DNA from: Diphasiastrum complanatum
Lineage: Eukaryota > Streptophyta > Lycopodiopsida > Lycopodiales > Lycopodiaceae
Length of the DNA stretch: 64,000 bases
Direction: 5' to 3'
Assembly: GCA_029204225.1 (NCBI GenBank)
Contig: CM055111.1
Coordinates: 4,538,433 to 4,602,432, forward strand
Positions 1-9,910 of the stretch are shown here, in pieces; positions within the stretch are counted from its first letter, which is position 1; each line of letters begins with the position of its first letter. Position numbers and translations under genes: made by a program. The notes under the pieces were generated by a model. The model worked only from the letters and a program-made list of their open reading frames with translations. It was not told the DNA's origin and ran no database searches.

Positions 1-310
1 GTAGAGTCCCAATGCCTTTGACATCGGGTCTGCTTCCATCACCTAGAATCACTGCTCTGTTGTTTTTGGGTTCTCTGAAGTCGATCAAGATTTTCTTATT
101 GCAGGTGATGTGTGATGTTGCTCCTGAATCAATGACTACATCGTAGTCTTGTTCAATGTAGCTCGTTGAAGCTTCATCAAGTATTGTGAAGGCTTCATCA
201 TCTCTATCTACATCTTTGGATGACCTTGCAACATTCGCTTTCTCAGTTTTGTTCTTTCTTTTTTAGTTGAATCTGCAATCATATGTAGAGTGCCTCTTCT
301 TCTTGCAGTT
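1..310 (-). pseudogene. Copia B1 remnant, gag end and protease
   Basis: Read on the minus strand, this stretch encodes the end of a Copia gag with half a zinc knuckle, then the protease core [11 protein letters not shown]. It closely matches the plus-strand Copia B2 fragment near 54.6-54.88 kb. It is the downstream half of the element whose gag lies at 7608-8190; the two halves are separated by the insertions described below. The frame carries substitutions and a stop, and the element runs off the left edge of the window. I call it a dead, interrupted retrotransposon. Confidence 0.85.
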
Positions 311-1006
311 GACGTGAAAAATGCGCTCAGAAAATGCAAATTTCAGCTAAAACATTGGTGACAAACTAATAAAATCTCGAACGATTTGCGAATAGTTTTG
401 CGAATCTCGAATTATTTCTATTCAAGAATAATTCGTGTTGGATCAATCAAGCTCTATAACACAACGAAACAAAATGAGATGAAATCTAGATGAAAACGAA
501 ACGAAGCGAAGCGAAGTGAAACTTAAACGAACTCTAACATTGATTCATGCTGGAAGCATAGAGATCGCAAAATGATTCATGAAAAGATCAATCAGGATCT
601 GTAACAAGACGAAACGAAACGAAACGAAACTTAGGTGAGCTCTGAAATTGATTTACCTTTATACCCAAGTGATCGCGAAGCGAAGCAAAACATGAAGCGA
701 AAGGATTCGCGAACAAGATCAGTTCATCAAGAATTCAGATATGATTGATGGTCACTGCCGGCTATATCATTCCTACAATCCTTCAAAGTGTAGACAGACA
801 CTGCTGATCTACGTTAACAAATTAATATAGCATTCAACGAAATCAAACCAAAGTGAGAAATTGAATAAACAAGAAAATCAGATACACGAATTGTAGCAAA
901 CAGAAAATACATTCAAGATCATACAATCATACAAAATAATATGTGCACAACAGCTACAATATTATCTATTGATTTTCTTGATTCTTCAAACACTGCATGA
1001 TAGATC
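311..1006. other. Unclassified insertion U1, left part
   Basis: This non-coding sequence lies between the two halves of Copia B1 and outside Copia C. With 1495-1625 and 7281-7607 it makes an insertion of about 1.15 kb once Copia C is removed. It contains two related blocks, around 430-535 and 585-650, rich in runs of GAAAC and GAAGC words. The four bases ACTG of Copia B1 occur at both junctions (306-309 and 7608-7611 on the minus strand), which suggests a short target duplication. No coding potential or clear terminal motif was seen, so the class is unknown; a solo LTR is possible. Confidence 0.5.
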
Positions 1007-1494
1007 ACTGTACACCAGACCTACATTCAATCCTATAATCATTAGTAATCACAAGTACTCAAACAATTATGAACATAGAGAGCAATTGCACCATTATGAG
1101 AGAAAAAACATGAAATTGCTTGATTGATTTTGGTGAGATATCATCACCTATATATACATGATCCATCACGATTTTGGGCAGGTATGAGTAGCCCTAAACC
1201 TATCCCTAATGCTAATTTTGGTGGATCTTTCATCCCTACCAAGTTAGGGTTGGAATCTTGGAGATCCCTCAACAATGCAAAAATTACCAAAAATAGCTCC
1301 TATTTTTTCTCCCTTGTATCTAAGCATAATTTGGACTCATTCCAAAGGTTCTAACACTTAGGTCTACTTGAGAGCATCCTTATGAATGGAATCCTATGCT
1401 ATTTGACACGTGTGACAAGCCACATCATGACCATCTAACTATTTACAAGTCATATGACCAAAACTAGTCAAGCTAGAATTGTGAATTTTTAACA
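1007..1494 (-). repeat. Inverted first 488 bp of the Copia C 5' LTR
   Basis: This is the reverse complement of 6594-7081, the first 488 bp of the 3' LTR. The match stops at base 1007, exactly where the direct-orientation part at 1626-1819 begins in LTR coordinates, so the two pieces add up to one whole LTR. The LTR start (TGTTAAAAATTC) is read leftwards from 1494. Confidence 0.95.
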
Positions 1495-1625
1495 AGTCAG
1501 AAGACGAAAAATACAGAATACATGTCCGCCTGCGTGCGAGAAAATTTTGTAGAGGATCGGTAGATCCAGAAGTCCGCTAGTAAGCGAGACACAATTCATG
1601 AGAGAACTGTATTTCTCTCATGCCA
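1495..1625 (-). other. Inverted 131 bp of pre-insertion flanking DNA
   Basis: This stretch lies between the inverted and direct parts of the 5' LTR. In the inversion model it is the DNA that originally sat just left of the element. Its first five bases, AGTCA, are the reverse complement of the TGACT found right after the 3' LTR, as expected for a target-site duplication. Confidence 0.85.
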
Positions 1626-1819
1626 ACTCAGACTGTGGGAGGCCGTACTTTCACACGTGTGAATCCTTCTTCAAGGATTTGGGCCATTTAGTGAGGTTCA
1701 AGCATAGATTTTTGATGGATTTTGATGGTTCAACTTGTGCTAATCTTATGAAATCATAATCTATTGTTTCCCTCATCATTTCAAGTGTTTTAGGATCCTT
1801 ATTTGCTATAATTTTTACA
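1626..1819 (+). repeat. Last 194 bp of the Copia C 5' LTR
   Basis: It matches 7082-7275 with about two differences and ends in TTTTTACA directly before the primer-binding site. It keeps normal orientation, unlike the first part of the same LTR. Confidence 0.95.
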
Positions 1820-1832
1820 TGGTATCAGAGCC
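1820..1832 (+). other. Primer-binding site (initiator tRNA-Met type)
   Basis: TGGTATCAGAGCC directly follows the LTR end. It is the usual plant Copia primer site, complementary to the 3' end of initiator methionine tRNA. The same motif is found after the Copia A 5' LTR at 49287. Confidence 0.93.
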
Positions 1833-2630
1833 TAAAGGTTGAAATGAGCTAAATCCTTGGTTTTCATTCAATTTGATCACAATTTTTGATCTAAATCTTG
1901 TCTAGATTGGATCTTAGCATCTAGTACTGATTCTAGAACTCAAAGTGAGTCAAATACATTGGAGATTGGTGTTGTGTGACTTCATTTGCAGGTGTTTAGG
2001 TGTCTAAAACCAGAGGCAAAGTTGAATTCAATTCACATTACCAAGATAGCAAGTTTTGCTTGCTCCAAGCATTGATTTCTAAGCGAGTTTTGGAGGTGAT
2101 TTCATAGAGGAGGCTTTCTAGCATTCAAGGAGAGGGAATATCAGAGTTTTGGGGACTCTTCAAGGCTGTTCTAAGGTGTAGTAGACACCTCCTAAAGTGA
2201 TTTAGGTTCAGTCCAACCATTGCTTGACTTATGCACCAAATTAGATCAATTTTTCATCAATTTTGATCATTTTTTGCTTGTGATTGGATAGTAGATTGTG
2301 TTGCATCCTCATTAAGTTACATTTAGATCTTTTACAAGTGATTTTGGAAGTATATTAGGTTGCTGAAATTCACTCTTGATCAGGTCATTTGGAAGCTTTA
2401 ATGTTCTTTATAGAAAGAGGGGCAATTCTACTAGTATTGTCTACTTCAATCAAGCAAGTGCATTGTTTCTAGTATTCTATGATTTGATTTTGTTAGAGAT
2501 CATTTTTAGATCTTTATAGGAAGTCTATTACTGATCTTTTCAGGTCCCTAAGAAGTGGGATAAGGTAGACCTTCAATCAAATCAATAGAAGTAACCTTCA
2601 TTTGTGTCAAGTCCTTGATTAGGAGACTAG

Positions 2631-5600
2631 ATGGCATCTATAAATGCATATCTTTTGGATACTAATGAAAGGCTCAACAAAACTACCTATTCCATATGGA
2701 AAGTTAGAATGGAATATATCATGATCATGCAAGATCTGATGGAAATTGTAAATGGTAAGGAGGGTGAACCTATTCATCCTCAAAAAAAAGCCAAATACAT
2801 CAAGAGGTGCAATGTTGCACTACATTGCATAAAAATGAATGTTGCAAATGAACTCTTAAGAGAGGTAGGAGATTGCACTTCAGCTCAAGATGCTTGGGAG
2901 ACTTTGCAAAAGGTCTATGAATCCAAGAACCAAACTAGAATGTTAGCTTTGAAGAATCAAATCTATAGAAGCTATCAAAAGAAAGGAGAGAGTGCACATA
3001 CTTTTGTCCTAAGAGTAAAGGAATTGAACAAAGAGCTAGCCTTTATAGGTGACCCTATCAAGGATGAAGAGCTTGTTCAACTCATATTGAATGGACTAAG
3101 CTTTGAATTTGACAATTTGGTTCAGGGATATGCAATTATGGGTAAGCTACCCATACTTGAAGAACTCCAAGGCACACTCATGGTCGAGGAATCAAGAAGG
3201 AGCCAAATGCAAGAGAGGATGGATAGGCTTTCCATCCAATGTGGAGATGACCAAGCTCTCTTCACCAAAGGCAAAGGCAAGTTCAAAGGCAAAGTATCAA
3301 CATTCAAGAAGTCTACAAAGCTTGAGGATCAAGAAGGACCCTCAAAGGCATCTCCATCAACCACCAAAGTCAAGAAGGACAAATCAAAGCTGAAGTGCTA
3401 CTATTGTAGCAAGATGGGGCATTATGCCTCGGAATGCTTCAAGAGGAAGCAAGATCAAAGCCAAGCCAACATGAGCAAAGAGGAGGAGGAGGAGAGTTCA
3501 CATGAGGACTCTCTCATTATGTCCATATTTTCTTCAACAAGCTTCAAAGGAGAAGATCCTTGGTGGATTGACTCGGGTGCTAGTTCACACATGACTAGTA
3601 AAAGGGAGTTTTTCTCTTCTCTCTTATCTTATGATGGACCTATAAAGTCTATCTATACAGCAAATGATGAAGCTTGTAAGATTGAAGGAGTTGGTAGAAT
3701 TCCCCTTTGCTTAGGATCTTCCAAAAAGATCAACATAGAAGGTGTTTTGTACATTCCTACAATAACAAAGAATCTACTAAGTGTTGGCCAAATGGTAGAC
3801 AATGGTTTCAATGTTGAATTTGCTTCAAATGAATGTTTCATCAAGAAGAAGGGTAAGATAGTGGCTAAGGGCACTAGACTTGGCAAACTTTATAAGTTGG
3901 ATGCATTTGTGGATACTAATGTTGTCATGTTGGCCGAGAAGAGCAAGATATCTACTTTTACTTTATGGCACAAAAGACTTGGACATGTCAACTCGGGTTC
4001 CATGGAGGCTATGATCAAGGAGGAGTATGCTTTAGGCCTACCAAGGTCTATTGGGAAGGAAGACAAGGTTTGTGAAGCTTGTGCCTTATCCAAGGCACAT
4101 AAGAAGGTGTTTCCTAACTCCATCACAAAGTCATCTCATCCTCTTGAACTCATACACTCGGATGTGCACATTGCTAGCACCAAATCTAATGGAGGTTCAT
4201 CCATGTTTTTAACCTTCATTGATGACTACTCAAGATATTGTTGGGTGTTCTTACTTTCCTTCAAGTCTCAAGTATTTGATACTTTTGTAAAGTTCAAGTT
4301 GTTTGTGGAAAAGCATCATAATCATAGCATCAAGATTCTTAGAAGTGCCAATGGTTCCAATGAGTTCAAGGCCTTTTGTGAGGAGGATGGGGTCAAGAAA
4401 GAGACTTCTTGTCCTTACACTCCTCAACAAAATGGAGTTGCTGAAAGAAGGAATAGAACATTATGTGAATGTTCTAAGGCTTTAAGATTAGATGCTTGTT
4501 TGCCCAAATCCTTTTGGGGTGAGTCTCTTGTATGTGCAAACTACTTGATGAATAGGGTGTCTTGCAAAGCAATTGAAGGCAAAACTCCTTATGAGATGTT
4601 GTATGGAAAGAAACCCAATCTTAATCACTTGAAATTTTTTGGGTGTATATGTTATGTGCATGTGCCATTGGAAACAAGAACCAAGGAGGATCCATCTTCC
4701 ACAAGAGGGATCATGCTTGGATATGCAAGCTCAAGCAAGGGCTACAAAGTCTATCTCCCATCCTTGAACAAATTTGTTGTTTCAAGGGATGTCATCTTTG
4801 ATGAACATCATATGCATATGCTTGAAGAAGGCTCAAGTGCTCCAACAATCAAGAAGAAGATGGTCGAGGAGCAAGATCTTGGTTTTGAGGAGGAGCTCAT
4901 GGAGGAGCAAGCACCAAACCCACCTATCACACCAAGGAGATCTTCAAGTGCAAAAGTGGAGCCATCAAGGCTCACATATCAAGGCAAAGGACATCAAGTT
5001 GAGGGTATCTCATCCACTTCTTATGCTTTATCTAGTTTTGAAGAACCGTCTAATGTTGAAGATGCATTGAACTCCAAAGAATGGTATAAAGCTATGTTGG
5101 ATGAGTATGATGCCTTGATTGAGAATGAAACTTGGTTGCTTGTTGAGAGACCTCAAAGGAATGTAATAGGATGCAAGTGGGTCTTCAAGCTTAAGTTGAA
5201 TGCAAATGGGAGTGTTAACAAACATAAAGCAAGATTAGTTGCAAAAGGTTATGCTCAAGAGAGAGGGATAGACTATGAGGAAACTTTTGCACCCGTGGCC
5301 AAGATGGTCACAATAAGACTAATCATTGCACTTGCATCACATTTTGGATGGATTCTATGTCAAATGGATGTCTCTAATGCTTTCTTGAATGGTTTTTTGG
5401 AAGAGGATATCTATATGGAGCAGCCACAAGGGTTCATCAAGCATGGAATGGAGAACAAAGTATGCCATCTCCAAAGAAGCATCTATGGCTTGAAGCAAGC
5501 CTCGAGATCTTGGAATTCAAGACTACATTGCTATCTTATTTCACTTTCTTTTGTTCAAAGTGAATATGATCCCACTCTTTACATTAAGTTTGATGATGTT

Positions 5601-6587
5601 GGTATTGTACTTTTACTCATTTATGTAGATGACATCATCATTAGTGGAAATAGTGTTGATGGTATTGAAAAAATCAAGATAGATCTATCCTTAGAGTTCA
5701 AGATGGTAGATCTAGGGTGTCTTCACTTCATCTTAAGCATAGAAGTACTTAGAGGGTCTGATTTTATCTTTATAAGTCAAGTAAACTATGCTCAAAGTCT
5801 TTTGAAGAAGTTTAAGATGGAAGTATGCAAAAGTGTTGACACACCAATGGAGCAAGATGTAAAAGTGCCAAATGAAGATGATGAAAGATCCTTCATGGAC
5901 ATCACTTTGTTTAGGCAACTTATAGGTTCCTTAATGTGGATCACTATAACTAGACCAGATCTTAGCTTTAGTGTATGTAGGTTGAGCCAATCCATGCAAA
6001 AGCCATTGAATATCCATTGGAAAAAGGCTAAGAGGATTCTAAGATACATCTCGGGTACATTGGATTTTGGGATTCTATATAGAGGAGATGTGATTAACCT
6101 TCATGCATTTAGTGATTCAGATTTTGCAGGGGACAAGAGGGATAGGAAATCAACAAGTGCCTATTCAACTTTCATAGGAGAAGGTGTGGTTTCATGGCTT
6201 TCAAAAAAGCAAGAAACTATATCTCTATCTTCAACCGAGGCCGAGTACAAAGCTTTGACAACCACTACAAAGGAGGTACTTTGGATCAAGAGATTATTGG
6301 TGGAGCTAAAGATCATGGATTCAGAGGAGGCACCAATCATCTACAATGACAATATATCAGCCCAACACCTTGCATCTAACCCAATCTTCCATGCAAGATC
6401 TAAGCACATTGAGATATGCCATCATTTTGTGAGAGAAATGGTGCAAGCCAAGCAGATTGCTTTGGAGCATGTTCCAAGCAATGAATGTGTAGCTGATCTA
6501 CTTACTAAACCACTTCAAAAGACACCTTTTATGAAGTTCAGATCATCACTTGGAGTGATTAGTAAAGCAATGATTGAACCAAGCTAG
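2631..6587 (+). CDS. Copia gag-pol polyprotein (1318 aa), uninterrupted
   Basis: Domains in order: gag (about residues 1-230); CCHC zinc knuckle CYYCSKMGHYASEC (near 260); aspartic protease with WIDSGASSHMT (near 313); integrase with an HKRLGH zinc part and CEAC (near 445-485) and a core from D511; reverse transcriptase with QMDVSNAFLNG and YVDDIIISG; and RNase H with DSDFAGD and STEAEY. The frame is open from the ATG after the leader to a TAG just before the 3' LTR, a normal length for the family. The second catalytic aspartate of integrase is replaced: the usual RSDNGG motif reads RSANGS (A573, codon GCC at 4347-4349). The expected third residue is present (E605). Integration by its own enzyme is therefore doubtful even though the frame is intact. 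Confidence 0.95.
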   Translation: MASINAYLLDTNERLNKTTYSIWKVRMEYIMIMQDLMEIVNGKEGEPIHPQKKAKYIKRCNVALHCIKMNVANELLREVGDCTSAQDAWETLQKVYESKNQTRMLALKNQIYRSYQKKGESAHTFVLRVKELNKELAFIGDPIKDEELVQLILNGLSFEFDNLVQGYAIMGKLPILEELQGTLMVEESRRSQMQERMDRLSIQCGDDQALFTKGKGKFKGKVSTFKKSTKLEDQEGPSKASPSTTKVKKDKSKLKCYYCSKMGHYASECFKRKQDQSQANMSKEEEEESSHEDSLIMSIFSSTSFKGEDPWWIDSGASSHMTSKREFFSSLLSYDGPIKSIYTANDEACKIEGVGRIPLCLGSSKKINIEGVLYIPTITKNLLSVGQMVDNGFNVEFASNECFIKKKGKIVAKGTRLGKLYKLDAFVDTNVVMLAEKSKISTFTLWHKRLGHVNSGSMEAMIKEEYALGLPRSIGKEDKVCEACALSKAHKKVFPNSITKSSHPLELIHSDVHIASTKSNGGSSMFLTFIDDYSRYCWVFLLSFKSQVFDTFVKFKLFVEKHHNHSIKILRSANGSNEFKAFCEEDGVKKETSCPYTPQQNGVAERRNRTLCECSKALRLDACLPKSFWGESLVCANYLMNRVSCKAIEGKTPYEMLYGKKPNLNHLKFFGCICYVHVPLETRTKEDPSSTRGIMLGYASSSKGYKVYLPSLNKFVVSRDVIFDEHHMHMLEEGSSAPTIKKKMVEEQDLGFEEELMEEQAPNPPITPRRSSSAKVEPSRLTYQGKGHQVEGISSTSYALSSFEEPSNVEDALNSKEWYKAMLDEYDALIENETWLLVERPQRNVIGCKWVFKLKLNANGSVNKHKARLVAKGYAQERGIDYEETFAPVAKMVTIRLIIALASHFGWILCQMDVSNAFLNGFLEEDIYMEQPQGFIKHGMENKVCHLQRSIYGLKQASRSWNSRLHCYLISLSFVQSEYDPTLYIKFDDVGIVLLLIYVDDIIISGNSVDGIEKIKIDLSLEFKMVDLGCLHFILSIEVLRGSDFIFISQVNYAQSLLKKFKMEVCKSVDTPMEQDVKVPNEDDERSFMDITLFRQLIGSLMWITITRPDLSFSVCRLSQSMQKPLNIHWKKAKRILRYISGTLDFGILYRGDVINLHAFSDSDFAGDKRDRKSTSAYSTFIGEGVVSWLSKKQETISLSSTEAEYKALTTTTKEVLWIKRLLVELKIMDSEEAPIIYNDNISAQHLASNPIFHARSKHIEICHHFVREMVQAKQIALEHVPSNECVADLLTKPLQKTPFMKFRSSLGVISKAMIEPS

Positions 6588-6593
6588 GAGGAG
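6586..6593 (+). other. Polypurine tract of Copia C
   Basis: AGGAGGAG overlaps the gag-pol stop codon and ends at the first base of the 3' LTR. This is the expected place and composition for the plus-strand primer of reverse transcription. Confidence 0.8.
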
Positions 6594-7275
6594 TGTTAAA
6601 AATTCACAATTCTAGCTTGACTAGTTTTGGTCATATGACTTGTAAATAGTTAGATGGTCATGATGTGGCTTGTCACACGTGTTAAATAGCATAAGATTCC
6701 ATTCATAAGGATGCTCTCAAGTAGACCTAAGTGTTAGAACCTTTGGAATGAGTCCAAATTATGCTTAGATACAAGGGAGAAAAAATAGGAGCTATTTTTG
6801 GTAATTTTTGCATTGTTGAGGGATCTCCAAGATTCCAACCCTAACTTGGTAGGGATGAAAGATCCACCAAAATTAGCATTAGGGATAGGTTTAGGGCTAC
6901 TCATACCTGCCCAAAATCGTGATGGATCATGTATATATAGGTGATGATATCTCACCAAAATCAATCAAGCAATTTCATGTTTTTTCTCTCATAATGGTGC
7001 AATTGCTCTCTATGTTCATAATTGTTTGAGTACTTGTGATTACTAATGATTATAGGATTGAATGTAGGTCTGGTGTACAGTACTCAGACTGTGGGAGGCC
7101 GTACTTTCACACGTGTGAAGCCTTCTTCAAGGATTTGGGCCATTTAGTGAGGTTCAAGCATAGATTTTTGATGGATTTTGATGGTTCAACTTGTGCTAAT
7201 CTTATGAAATCATAATCTATTGTTTCCCTCATCATTTCAAGTGTTTTAGGATCCTTATTTGCTGTAATTTTTACA
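6594..7275 (+). repeat. Copia C 3' LTR (682 bp)
   Basis: The LTR begins TGTTAAAAATTC and ends TTTTTACA. It serves as the reference for recognising the broken 5' LTR. The five bases that follow, TGACT, are the right-hand target duplication. Confidence 0.95.
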
Positions 7276-7280
7276 TGACT

Positions 7281-7607
7281 TATTGTCTTGCTTTTGCTTA
7301 TAGTATTATGCATCAAATAGTTAGTTCTTGAACTTTTTCATGTCGCGTCGTGTAACTTCCAAATTAGAAAGATTAAACATCTACAACTAATTGCGAATTA
7401 CAAGAGTGGTAGATTAGCCACGATCTAGAGTACTTCTACTGATGTCATGATATCAGATCAAATATTTGTATCCCATGGTACTTAGCTAATATTCTTGATC
7501 CTTTGAGGAGCATGACTGATTTTGTGTCGTGTCGTGTCGTCTTTTGTCAAAAGTTCAGAATTGAAAGCTAGCAAAGCTTTGCCAATAGAAACATATTGTT
7601 TCTTCAA
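7281..7607. other. Unclassified insertion U1, right part
   Basis: This is the continuation of U1 on the other side of Copia C. On the minus strand it begins TTGAAGAAAC directly after the Copia B1 gag. It contains short CGTGT/ACGAC repeats but no coding sequence that I recognise. Confidence 0.45.
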
Positions 7608-8190
7608 CAGTGCATGCAAGGTATTGCTAGATTGAACCAGCATTAATTGGTTGTATGGCTTGGTTTGTGACAGTGATCACAAGAAGAAGATTGTTGATTC
7701 AAGGACTTTGTCTTGTTGAATCTGGGTTTGTTCTTGTTCTTCTTCTTTCCTTTTGTGAAGAGAATTTTTTCTTGATCACTGCTTCCTTCTCCTTCGTCCC
7801 TCATCAGTCTCTCATCAACAACAAGACTGATTGCTTTGTCGAATGTCATATCTGGTAGACTCGGTATGAGCATTCTCAACGGCTGATAGGATGTAGGTAG
7901 AGACTTCATGAAGTACATCAGTTGTTGTGGTGCTGGGACTTGGTGCTCCTGTCCTGATGCAGCGAATTGAGCCAAGATCATTCTAATCTTCTCAACATGC
8001 TGGTCTAACTAGTTGTCATCCCATCGTATGAATTGCAGTTGATTGTGAAGATGCATCACTAAAGCTGCAGTCCTCACTTTGTACTTATGTTTTAATCTTT
8101 TCCATGCTGCATGGCTGCTTTCGTAGTCTTCAATCCGCATGAGTAGATCTTCGTTGATAGACGAAATGATGATCGCCATTGCTCACCCTT
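7608..8190 (-). pseudogene. Copia B1 remnant, gag
   Basis: The minus strand encodes a Copia gag from about 8179 downwards, including [21 protein letters not shown] and MKSLPTSYQPL. It reaches a zinc knuckle (CDHCHKPSHTTN) at its end. One in-frame stop interrupts it near 8010. The closest relative in the window is Copia B2 at 54.15-57.76 kb. The reading continues at 310-1 beyond the inserted DNA. No LTR or start context is visible above 8190, so the fragment is truncated at its 5' side. Confidence 0.85.
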
Positions 8191-9030
8191 TCTGATCCAT
8201 TCAGCTCTCCTTGGGTCTCCCTCTAGAGCGTTGTGTGTGTGTTATATCTCCTAATAAGTTCCATGGTGTGATCTTTACAAAGGCCAACTTGGATGTAGAT
8301 CTTGATGAGAAAACACTAGATGATCTAGCACATTCATCCACACACCTAGAGCCAAGTCCAAAGACTAGGACAATGCCTAACTCATGAATTTGCAATTTGA
8401 TCGAGTAACAACAATAGAAAGGCCATGTAAGTAACACATAGAGGTCATGAGGGAGAAATAGAGACAAAGGGCTGCCACATCACATTTGCGTGGACTAGTT
8501 CAAGTAGCTTAGTAAGATCTCTCATGCTTTAACATTTTACTACATGAAAATATTAGGCTATCAACCTTCTTGGATTTTAATCTATTGAGTTTTAATCTAT
8601 ATTCATGTGTTTTTAATGTCGTTTCATTCTTATTGATTTGTATTCCTGTAACTATTTTTTTGTTGTGCTGCAAAATTGTATATTTATTTTATATGAATAG
8701 CTTAGGATTTAGAGTTTGTAATCACAACAATTATTGCAGTCTATAGTGAATTGAATGTCTTAAACACACAATGCATACTTTTTTCCACTAATTTTCTTGT
8801 CCTTGTGACTTACTAAAACACGTTGTAGTCCCAAAAACACAATTTTTTTTTTTTTGCAAAGAACGTTGTTCACAAACTTGTGAGCATTTTAAAATATTCA
8901 TTCCCATGAGAAAACATCATCCAACCTAGAAAATAAATCTCCATATTTTGTCAAAGCTTTTACCAATCAAAAAATATTCCAAGTCAAACATGGTGATGAT
9001 AAACAAATTATTTAGCTTAAAAAGTTCATA

Positions 9031-9890
9031 TGTGGATGTATATCCAAGGAGTTCTGAACACTAGAGTCATCACAAAATGCACACAAATTTATATCCAAGG
9101 AGCTCTTAACACTAGGTCGTCACAAAATGCACACAAAAGTGTGCATTTCAAGCACTTATTCAAAAAATCATATCTCATAAACTATGATGAATCACATCAA
9201 ATTCTTTCACATGTGTGTTTTTCATATATACATTTATTGATTAAAAATTTTGAGACCTTCATTTTGAGCAACTTATATATAGGATATGATGTGTCAAAAA
9301 TGTGAGACAACTGATGAAACTTTGATATTTTTATATATGGGACTACATTGTTGTGGATTTTATATTCAATTTTTAGCCTGTCTACTCTTAAAAATCCTAT
9401 ATGATCATAGAAACATGCCTATTAAACAAATTTGGAGATCTATAGAGATAGACACGTGCATTCAAAGTTATCCTTTTGAGTGCTAATAAAATCACCAAAA
9501 CACATATTCTATATGAGTGTAAAATACCATGGTTTTGACAATATTTTTTTGGTTTGTCTACTTAAAAAAGTATTGTATGACCATAGAAACATGTCTCTCA
9601 AATGTTTTTCAATTTGGAGTCATGTAGAGGTAGATATGTGCATCTAAAGTTACTCATGTCAAGTGCTGAAAAAGTATTGAAAATTATTGAAAGGTGCTAG
9701 AAAGTTTCAGCTCTTTTGGAGGTGCTTTATATAACTTTTTCTTTGGATGTCTACTTTCAAAAATCCTTTATGACCATGGAAACATGTCTATAAAAAAAAA
9801 TTAATTTGGAGTCCTATAGAGATATATACGTACACCTAAAGTTACCCATGTGAAGTGTTGAAAAGTGCTGAAAATTGAAGTTTTTTGGGG
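9031..9890 (+). repeat. Diverged tandem repeat block, ~180-190 bp units
   Basis: Three diverged units share a segment that reads roughly TGTCTACT, then an AT spacer, then GACCATAGAAACATG, then AATTTGGAG, then TAGAGATAGA. The shared CATAGAAACATG word lies near 9406, 9582 and 9775. A shorter duplication of about 51 bp (ATATCCAAGGAG) lies near 9040 and 9091. A related single copy lies at 13338-13690. It has no coding capacity, and the family is unknown to me. Confidence 0.65.
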
Positions 9891-9910
9891 GCAAAAAACT
9901 TCAATTTTCA
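9869..9910. repeat. Perfect 19 bp inverted repeat with 4-base loop
   Basis: The arms 9869-9887 and 9892-9910 are exact reverse complements and are separated by GGGG. Interrupted similarity extends the stem outward: GAAGTGTTG on the left and CAACACTTC on the right. It could form a cruciform, or could be the end of a foldback or MITE-like element. Confidence 0.75.

Larger units (their letters stand above)
1007..7275 (+). mobile_element. Copia C: near-complete Ty1/copia LTR retrotransposon
   Basis: This is a Ty1/copia element with a 682 bp 3' LTR (6594-7275) and a primer-binding site complementary to initiator tRNA-Met at 1820. It has a leader of about 0.8 kb, one gag-pol frame (2631-6587) and a purine tract just before the 3' LTR. 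The 5' LTR is rearranged: its first 488 bp are inverted (1007-1494) and its last 194 bp are in normal orientation (1626-1819). Undoing the inversion gives five-base target duplications TGACT on both sides (1495-1499 read in reverse, and 7276-7280). I counted about four differences between the LTRs by eye, so the insertion looks fairly young. Confidence 0.93.

Noticed and set aside
1124-1354. 76-residue frame present twice in opposite orientation (also 6734-6964)
   Set aside because: Both lie inside the Copia C LTRs, one inverted; this is LTR sequence, not a gene.
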